From: Halobaculum sp. XH14
GTDB lineage: Archaea > Halobacteriota > Halobacteria > Halobacteriales > Haloferacaceae
Assembly: GCF_032116555.1 (NCBI RefSeq)
Contig: NZ_CP134949.1
Location: 1,736,001-1,800,000, forward strand
Direction: 5' to 3'
DNA: 64,000 bases
Position numbers and translations under genes: made by a program. The notes under the pieces are model-generated. The model did not search any database and was not told the DNA's origin. It saw only the letters and a list, made by a program, of their open reading frames with translations. Below, piece by piece: positions 58,724 through 64,000 of this stretch. Each line of letters begins with the position of its first letter. Position 1 is the first letter of the stretch.

Positions 58724-59713
58724 TTAATTGTTCTCACCGAATTTGATCCGCGGGTCGAGGTACGTGTAGACGACGTCAGTGAGCAGGCGCATGACGACGA
58801 CCAGTACCGCGATCATGAAGAACGCGGCCTGTGCGGTCGGGAAGTCCCGGCTCAACACCGCGCTGATGATGAGCGCTCCCATCCCCGGCCAGCTGAACAC
58901 CTGCTCTACGATCACCGAGCCGTCGATGAGGAACGCCAGGCTGACGATCGCGCCGGTGACGACCGGGATGAGCGCGTTGCGTGCGGCGTGTTTGATCATC
59001 ACCGTGCGCTCCGAGAGCCCCTTCGCGCGTGCGAGAAACACGTAGCCCTCGTCGGTCACATTGTTCATCGTCGGCCGCATCACGAGCATCGAGCCGACCC
59101 AGCCGATGAAGGTGAGACTCAACATCGGCAACGCCATGTGGTACAGCACGTCCCGCATGATCGTGAACGCCGTCCACTCGAACTCCGGATACTGCGTGAA
59201 CATGAACGCGCTCGGGAGCCAGTCGAGTTCGTAGTTGAACACCCAGATGAACAGCCAGGAGATCCAGAACGCGGGCATGGAGTAGACGAACAGCGAGCTA
59301 CTGAAGATGCCCTTGTCCTTGGTGCTCCCGCGCCACCAGCCGAGATACATCCCGACGAGCGGACCGATGACGAACCCGACGATGAACACCGAGCCGAACA
59401 GCACGATCGTCCGTGGCATGCGTCGGACGATGAGGCTCCACACCTCGGTGTTCTGGGTCGGGGACCGACCGAAGTTGCCGGTCTGGTAGTTGACCATGAA
59501 GTTGATGTACTGTTTCCAGAGAGGTTCGTTGAGGCCCCACTCCTGTCGGATTCGCTCGATCTGTTCGGCCGTCATCCCCGGCGTGATCATGCCCTGAATG
59601 AACGACCCGGGCATGCTCCGGAGCAGGACGAACAGCAGCGACATGATGACGAGGAGCGTCAGGTATGAGACGACGATCCGTTTCGCCAAGTACGTTCCAC
59701 TGATTCTAGTCAT
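58724..59713 (-). CDS. oligopeptide/dipeptide ABC transporter permease (OppB/DppB type)
   Basis: A 329-residue permease. It starts with the family pattern YLAKRIVVSYLTLLVIMSLLFVLLRSMPGS (N-terminal helix) and has the EAA loop RAKGLSERTVMIKHAARNALIPVVT near residue 230. It forms a heterodimer with OppC. The next gene starts one base after its end. The 107-base gap upstream to the binding-protein gene has no gene. Confidence 0.92.
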   Translation of the reverse strand: MTRISGTYLAKRIVVSYLTLLVIMSLLFVLLRSMPGSFIQGMITPGMTAEQIERIRQEWGLNEPLWKQYINFMVNYQTGNFGRSPTQNTEVWSLIVRRMPRTIVLFGSVFIVGFVIGPLVGMYLGWWRGSTKDKGIFSSSLFVYSMPAFWISWLFIWVFNYELDWLPSAFMFTQYPEFEWTAFTIMRDVLYHMALPMLSLTFIGWVGSMLVMRPTMNNVTDEGYVFLARAKGLSERTVMIKHAARNALIPVVTGAIVSLAFLIDGSVIVEQVFSWPGMGALIISAVLSRDFPTAQAAFFMIAVLVVVMRLLTDVVYTYLDPRIKFGENN

Positions 59714-59820
59714 GCATTGTCAGACCGCGAGTGTGCGCGAACATCACCATGGACCGAATATGAATCTGTTGAATCGATGCCTCGAAAAGTCGAAAACCGG
59801 CCGGAAGCGGGGCTGTGAGG

Positions 59821-61863
59821 CTACTCGGCCTGGTGGACCTGCTGGAACTGCCAGCCGAGGTACGTGGAGCCGGGACCGGGGATGTTGCCGACGAAGCCGC
59901 CCCAGTTCGCGGAGTTGACCGGCCACTTGGTCACGTTGTAGGTCGTGACCATCGTCGGGAAGTCGAGGTAGATCTTCTCGACGGCCTCCCGTGCCAGCTG
60001 GTTGCGCGTGTCGGCGTCCATCTCGCTGCGCGCCTCCTCGATGAGGTCGTCCGCGCCGGCGTCCTCGAACAGCCCGTAGCCCATCGGGTTGTTGAGCGAC
60101 GTCTCGGAGTTACCCTCCGAGTGGTCGTCGGCCTGGGAGCTGTGGAACAGCCCGTACAGCGTGCTGACTGCGAACGGCGAGAGGTTGACCCAGCCCATCG
60201 GAAACAGGTCGAAGTCCTCCTCGACGTACACGCGCGTCAGCATCGTGTTGAACGTGTTGACCTCGCGCTGAACCGGAATCCCGATCTGCTGGAGCTGGTT
60301 GATGAAGTTCTCCATCATCTGGGCGGCCTGGGGCGCGTTGTCCGCCGGGTTGATGTAGAACACGAGCGGGTCGCCGCCGCGAAGTTCGGTCAGCGTCTGC
60401 CCGTCGACGCGGATCTCCTGTTCGGTCTCCGCGTCCGCGAGGATGTCGGACTCGACCGGCCCGAACGAGTAGTCGTATTTCGACTCCGTCTGGCTCGCCG
60501 AGACGTCGGACATGCTGCCGGGGTAGTCCTGGCCGACGAACGTGCCGGACTCGCCGGTGACAGCCTGCCCCTCGGTGAGGAACGAGCGAACGCCTTCGAC
60601 GTCCACGACGCCTGGACCGGACTGACGGAAGGAGAACACCTCCGCGGCCGGGGAGTTGAGCACCTCGACGTCGTCGGCCCCGTCCGGGCGAACCTGCTTG
60701 TAGCCGGGCGGCATGACGAAGTCGCCCGCCTGCGCGTACCCCTGTGCGAGGCGGTCGACCGCGTACACCTCGTCGTACGCGAAGCCGAGCATCTGCCGGA
60801 ACGTGATGTCATCGAGGGGGGCGTTCCGGAGGTTGAACGAGTAGTGGGAGTAGCCCGTGTCGTACCCGTCGACGAGGCTCAGTCCCTCCGCCTCCTCCAC
60901 GTCCGGGATGCGGGAACTCGGCGAGATGCCCTCGTACATCGTGTCGAGTTCGCCGTTGAGGAACGCCTGGTTCAGCGCGCTCTGGCTCCCGTAGACGAAG
61001 ATGCGGATGGCGTCGACGAACGGGCCGCCGTTGATGAGGCCGTTGACGTCCTCGCGCCAGTCGAGACTCGAGAGCGTGTAGTCGCCCTCCCGCTCGGCGT
61101 AGCTGATCTCGATGGTGGTGTCGGGCTCGTAGCGGGTGACGACGCCCGGGCCGAGGCCGAGGAGTTCGCCCTCGTTGCCGGGGCGAGGCTGGTACTGCTG
61201 GTAGTCGGAGACGTCGGACCATTCCTTCTCCGCCAGGATCGGAATGTTACCGAGCTGCGTCGAGTCGTAGGTCCCCAGCGGCTGGGCCAGCGTCATCTCG
61301 ACGTCCCAGTCGCCGTCAGACTCCACGACCTCCGTGATCGGGTCGATGTAGGAGACGAACGCGCCCGGCTCCTGCTCCATGACGTAGTTGTACGAGAACA
61401 CGACGTCCGAGACGGAGAGCTCGCTCCCGTCGTTGAACGTGAGTCCGTCCTGGACGTTGATGCGGACGAGGACGTTCGGCTGGTCGTTCTCGCCGGTTTC
61501 GTCGAGCTCCTCGAACTCCCACTCGGAGAAGACGTTGGGACGGACGGAGGTCGTGACCGGGTCCGTCGCGGTGCCATACTCGAACACCTGATTGAGGATG
61601 ACGCTCGAATAGGCGGAGTTCGTGTTGAGCACGTTGAGCCCGGCCGGGGCCTGGGACATCCCGACGCGGAAGTTCCCGCCCGTGGTGATGTCGCTCTCGT
61701 CGACGTTACTGTCGGTCGGCGTCTGCTCCTCCGTCGGCGTCGGCTCGTCCGTCGGCGTGCTGTCGCCCCCCTGGCTGCACCCTGCGAGGCCCAGCGAGAC
61801 GGCGGCTGCACCGGTTCCCTTGAGGAATCGGCGGCGGTTCGAATCGGTCTGACTGTCGGACAT
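59821..61863 (-). CDS. oligopeptide/dipeptide ABC transporter substrate-binding protein
   Basis: A 680-residue family 5 extracellular solute-binding lipoprotein. The N-terminus has a twin-arginine signal (NRRRFLKGTGAAAVSLGLAGC) of which NRRRFLKG is the Tat motif and LAGC the lipobox (Cys29), then a Thr/Glu/Pro/Gln linker. The mature part shows lobes typical of DppA/OppA (GLTFNDGSELSVSDVVFSYNYV; EEDFDLFPMGWVNLSPFA). The size is above the usual ~540 because of inserts. It heads the opp operon; a TATA-like stretch lies 23-33 bases upstream. Confidence 0.92.
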   Translation of the reverse strand: MSDSQTDSNRRRFLKGTGAAAVSLGLAGCSQGGDSTPTDEPTPTEEQTPTDSNVDESDITTGGNFRVGMSQAPAGLNVLNTNSAYSSVILNQVFEYGTATDPVTTSVRPNVFSEWEFEELDETGENDQPNVLVRINVQDGLTFNDGSELSVSDVVFSYNYVMEQEPGAFVSYIDPITEVVESDGDWDVEMTLAQPLGTYDSTQLGNIPILAEKEWSDVSDYQQYQPRPGNEGELLGLGPGVVTRYEPDTTIEISYAEREGDYTLSSLDWREDVNGLINGGPFVDAIRIFVYGSQSALNQAFLNGELDTMYEGISPSSRIPDVEEAEGLSLVDGYDTGYSHYSFNLRNAPLDDITFRQMLGFAYDEVYAVDRLAQGYAQAGDFVMPPGYKQVRPDGADDVEVLNSPAAEVFSFRQSGPGVVDVEGVRSFLTEGQAVTGESGTFVGQDYPGSMSDVSASQTESKYDYSFGPVESDILADAETEQEIRVDGQTLTELRGGDPLVFYINPADNAPQAAQMMENFINQLQQIGIPVQREVNTFNTMLTRVYVEEDFDLFPMGWVNLSPFAVSTLYGLFHSSQADDHSEGNSETSLNNPMGYGLFEDAGADDLIEEARSEMDADTRNQLAREAVEKIYLDFPTMVTTYNVTKWPVNSANWGGFVGNIPGPGSTYLGWQFQQVHQAE

Positions 61864-61885
61864 ACGGAACTCCGTTATTGGATGT

Positions 61886-61896
61886 CATACTTAAGC
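61886..61896 (-). promoter_or_regulatory. TATA-like element of opp operon
   Basis: GCTTAAGTATG on the minus strand lies 23-33 bases before the ATG at 61863 and marks the probable operon promoter. Confidence 0.5.
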
Positions 61897-61983
61897 TTGT
61901 GGATTCCACTCATGAGGAATCAATACATACACATCGCCGCGCAGTATGCCGGTATGTGACTGCTACCGTCGAAGATTCGGGGT

Positions 61984-62259
61984 TCATCGGTCGAACAAGG
62001 TTTCGTGAGTCCGGATTCCAAAATAAAGCGCCAGCGTGACCGCAGCCATCCCCCCGGAAAGGTAGGTCTTTGGCGGCGTCGTTCCGACCCCCTGCTGGGC
62101 CAGTGCCATGCCGAGAAACGCCCAGCCACCCGAAAACACGAACCCGATCGTGAAACAGAGGAGCCCCGATCCGGTCCGATCGTTCGCGTGGAGTCCGATC
62201 CCGAGCAGGAGGAACGTCCCCCCGATGAGGGCAAAGACCGTACGGGTCTCGAGTGCCAT
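61984..62259 (-). CDS. small three-helix membrane protein
   Basis: A 91-residue protein with three hydrophobic segments (TVFALIGGTFLLLGIGLHAN; GLLCFTIGFVFSGGWAFLGMAL; YLSGGMAAVTLALYFGIRTHE). No family is recognised. A TATA-like ggatttaac lies about 25 bases upstream, next to an inverted repeat CACGT...ACGTG. It stands between the opp operon and the regulator gene in the same direction. Confidence 0.7.
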   Translation of the reverse strand: MALETRTVFALIGGTFLLLGIGLHANDRTGSGLLCFTIGFVFSGGWAFLGMALAQQGVGTTPPKTYLSGGMAAVTLALYFGIRTHETLFDR

Positions 62260-62293
62260 CCCGTCGGCGTACGTAACCCGGGGTTAAATCCTC

Positions 62294-62307
62294 CACGTAT
62301 ACACGTG
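62294..62307. promoter_or_regulatory. inverted repeat next to a promoter
   Basis: CACGTATACACGTG contains arms CACGT and ACGTG around ATAC. It lies directly upstream of the TATA-like element (62282-62290) of the minus-strand small membrane protein, so it could be an operator. No regulator is identified. Confidence 0.35.
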
Positions 62308-62365
62308 ACCGGCACCCCGGGGAACGCCGATCTCGGCCGAGGCCGTTTCGAGGGGGAAATCCGAA

Positions 62366-62644
62366 TCAGTCGATGGTGAAGGTGGCGTCCGTGAGGCTCT
62401 CGCTCCGGCAGTCCGGACACCGGGACGGCGCGTTCGCCGGGTCATCGAACCCGGAGAACCCGCAGTCACGACACTCGGGGGGCGCGACCAGCAGTTCCTC
62501 CTCGTCCAGCGAGCGGGCGACGTGACGGACGTGATCGTACACCTGTGCCGTGGGAACGGCGAGGCGGGCCGACAGCTCCGGCGCCGTCAGCGCCTCCGCA
62601 CGGAGGTCGTCGGCGATCCGCTCGCGCGTGGTCCGCTCGGGCAT
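62366..62644 (-). CDS. transcriptional regulator, HTH domain fused to zinc ribbon
   Basis: A 92-residue protein. The first ~55 residues form a winged-HTH-like region (RERIADDLRAEALTAPELSARLAVPTAQVYDHVRHVARSL, where LTAPELSARLAVPTAQVYDH is the HTH). The C-terminus is a zinc ribbon with CRDCGF and CPDCRS (Cys pairs). This matches the COG3357-like archaeal regulators with an HTH and Zn-ribbon. Target genes are unknown. The ATG at 62644 is chosen over one at 62692. It is divergent from the sugar nucleotidyltransferase. Confidence 0.83.
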   Translation of the reverse strand: MPERTTRERIADDLRAEALTAPELSARLAVPTAQVYDHVRHVARSLDEEELLVAPPECRDCGFSGFDDPANAPSRCPDCRSESLTDATFTID

Positions 62645-62705
62645 ACGAGCGTGGTAGCCGTGGACGACCGTGACGCTTTCGACACCCGGCACGCGAGAGG
62701 AAAAA

Positions 62706-62714
62706 GACCTTAAC
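62706..62714 (+). promoter_or_regulatory. TATA-like element of NDP-sugar synthase gene
   Basis: GACCTTAAC lies 23-31 bases before the ATG at 62737, consistent with a leaderless transcript. Confidence 0.45.
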
Positions 62715-62736
62715 CGGCCACGCGGACTTCCAAGTC

Positions 62737-63705
62737 ATGAAGGCAGTGGTACTCGCCGGCGGCTACGCCACGCGTCTCTGGCCGATCACCCGCCATCGGC
62801 CCAAGATGTTCCTCCCGGTCGGTGAGGGTACGGTCATCGACCAGATCTTCGCGGACCTCGAGGCCGACGAGCGGATCGACGAGGTGTTCGTCTCGACCAA
62901 CGAGCGCTTCGCCGAGCGCTTCGAGGAGTACCTCGCCGAGGCCACGTTCGAGAAGCCCACCCTCTCCATCGAGGACACCTCCGAGGAGTCCGAGAAGTTC
63001 GGCGTCGTCGGCGCGCTCGCCCAGCTCGTCGACCGAGAGGGCGTCGACGACGACCTGCTCGTCGTGGCCGGCGACAACCTGCTCTCGTTCGACGTCGCGG
63101 ACTTCGTCGACTACTTCGAGCGGAAGGGCGAGCCGACGATCGCGGCCTACGACGTGGGCTCCCGCGAGCGCGCGAAGGAGTACGGACTCGTCGAACTCGA
63201 CGACGACCGCGTCGTCGACTTCCAGGAGAAGCCCGACGACCCGAACAGCACGCTCGTCTCCATCGCCTGCTACGCCTACCCCCGGGAGACGCTGGACCTG
63301 CTCGAAACGTATCTCGCCGACGGCAACAACCCGGACGAGCCGGGGTGGTTCATCCAGTGGCTCCAGAACCGGACGGACGTGTACGCGTTCACCTTCGACG
63401 GCGCGTGGTTCGACATCGGCACGCCGGAGGCGTACCTCGACTCGGTCGCGTGGAAGCTCGGGGGCGAGAACTTCGTCCACGCCGACGCGACCGTGACGAA
63501 CTCGACGCTCGGGGAGAACGTGTTCGTGATGGCTGACGCGGAGGTCGTCGACTCCTCGCTCGACGAGACCGTCGTGTTCCCCAACGCCACCATCGAGAAC
63601 GCCGACATCCGCCGCTCCATCATCGACGAGGAGACGTCCGTGACCGGGCTCGACCTGGCCGGCGCGCTCATCGGCGCGCACTCACATCTCACAAACGGGA
63701 TCTAG
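62737..63705 (+). CDS. NDP-sugar synthase (sugar-phosphate nucleotidyltransferase)
   Basis: A 322-residue enzyme that couples a nucleoside triphosphate to a sugar-1-phosphate. The N-terminal nucleotidyltransferase domain opens with AVVLAGGYATRLWPITRHRPKMFLPV, which has the GG-x-RL...KP-like nucleotide-binding signature (here RPKMFLP). The sugar-binding VVAGDNLLSF and FQEKPDDP follow. The C-terminal ~80 residues form a short left-handed beta helix (DATVTNSTLGENVFVMADAEVVDSS). The sugar and base are not evident. It may serve N-glycosylation, but no neighbouring glycosyl genes support that. Confidence 0.88.
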   Translation: MKAVVLAGGYATRLWPITRHRPKMFLPVGEGTVIDQIFADLEADERIDEVFVSTNERFAERFEEYLAEATFEKPTLSIEDTSEESEKFGVVGALAQLVDREGVDDDLLVVAGDNLLSFDVADFVDYFERKGEPTIAAYDVGSRERAKEYGLVELDDDRVVDFQEKPDDPNSTLVSIACYAYPRETLDLLETYLADGNNPDEPGWFIQWLQNRTDVYAFTFDGAWFDIGTPEAYLDSVAWKLGGENFVHADATVTNSTLGENVFVMADAEVVDSSLDETVVFPNATIENADIRRSIIDEETSVTGLDLAGALIGAHSHLTNGI

Positions 63706-63762
63706 TCGAACGGCCGCGAAAACGGATCTCGACCGGGAGTTCTCCGATGCCGAACTCGCCGA

Positions 63763-64000
63763 TCAGCGGAGCCTCGCGTCCGTCACACGGATCCGACCGC
63801 GGGTCCCGTCCCACTCCTCGTCGTAGGTCAACTCGATCGGGTTCCTCATGTGTGGACCGTCGGTCACGAACGTCTCGAACTCGCCCCCCTCGCCGAGCAC
63901 GTGGACGCCGTACTCCTCGTTCAACTCCACGAGCTCCGCCAGCGCGTCGCCGTCGAGCGTCCGCCCGAGCCAGGACTCGTCGAGGCCCGCGGCAGCGACC
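63763..64000 (-). CDS. diphthine--ammonia ligase, C-terminal part (runs off window)
   Basis: The last 79 codons of a minus-strand gene that continues past the window end. The translation shows [47 protein letters not shown], of which GEGGEFET is the diagnostic end of the ATP-pyrophosphatase domain of Dph6, which amidates diphthine on elongation factor 2. The remaining residues are the beta C-terminal tail. Start and N-terminal PP-loop lie outside. It is convergent with the NDP-sugar synthase, 57 bases away. Confidence 0.88.
   Translation of the reverse strand, partial: VAAAGLDESWLGRTLDGDALAELVELNEEYGVHVLGEGGEFETFVTDGPHMRNPIELTYDEEWDGTRGRIRVTDARLR

Noticed and set aside
1-64000. CRISPR arrays, insertion sequences, integrases or att sites
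   Set aside because: No set of evenly spaced repeats with unique spacers, no transposase motif and no repeated tRNA end was seen. The tandem repeats found are short and abut directly.

Overview
The window is a 64 kb piece of a haloarchaeal chromosome. The coding sequence is very GC-rich and the predicted proteins are rich in Asp and Glu. There are archaeal information-processing genes (a TFB, RNA polymerase subunit L, GatCA and the 3' end of a diphthine--ammonia ligase), Tat-type lipoprotein signals, leaderless-style promoters with a TATA-like element about 23-35 bases before the start codon, and several small membrane proteins of a haloarchaeal kind. I see no rRNA, CRISPR array, insertion sequence or integrase. 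One tRNA (Gly, UCC anticodon) is present.

Layout. 1-6.4 kb: HD phosphohydrolase, MFS transporter, YdeI-like protein, VOC protein, YdjM-like membrane hydrolase, tRNA-Gly, thioredoxin-reductase-like flavoprotein and a Trm9-like methyltransferase. 6.4-10.4 kb: a PilC/TadC-type membrane platform and a PilB/TadA-type ATPase, a type IV pilus-like pair without visible pilins. 10.5-17.4 kb: small haloarchaeal proteins, a UDG-superfamily protein, an MBL-fold hydrolase, rpoL, a DUF1684 protein, hisF and a surface lipoprotein with an HExxH motif. 17.5-24.4 kb: purL, PHP protein, asparagine-synthase-like protein, tfb, gatC and gatA.

24.5-34.0 kb is a potassium-uptake island: trkA-trkH on the plus strand and trkA-trkH-trkH on the minus strand. 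Between these arms lie a 43-residue hydrophobic peptide gene behind an AT-rich leader and, tail-to-tail with it with no base between the stop codons, a caspase-like CHAT-domain protein. This peptide/CHAT pair is the best candidate for an undescribed system in the window.

34.1-42.4 kb: SRPBCC protein, an iron-siderophore type ABC importer (binding protein, permease, ATPase) with three DtxR-like operator palindromes, an ABC exporter, a formate/nitrite-type channel, a GYD protein and a shortened thioredoxin-reductase-fold protein. 42.6-50.3 kb: coaBC, then a complete seven-gene Mrp/Mnh Na+/H+ antiporter operon (A to G) with overlapping genes. 50.5-55.2 kb: MFS transporter, a purine phosphoribosyltransferase and several small membrane or unknown proteins. 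54.3-61.9 kb: a minus-strand oligopeptide ABC importer operon (binding protein, two permeases, two ATPases) followed by two uncharacterised membrane-associated genes. 62-64 kb: small membrane protein, HTH/zinc-ribbon regulator, NDP-sugar nucleotidyltransferase and the truncated diphthine--ammonia ligase.

Taken together the region is mainly housekeeping plus ion homeostasis: potassium uptake (three TrkH, two TrkA) and Na+/H+ exchange (Mrp) suit a salt-in lifestyle. All family assignments rest on reading the translated sequences; no database search was run.
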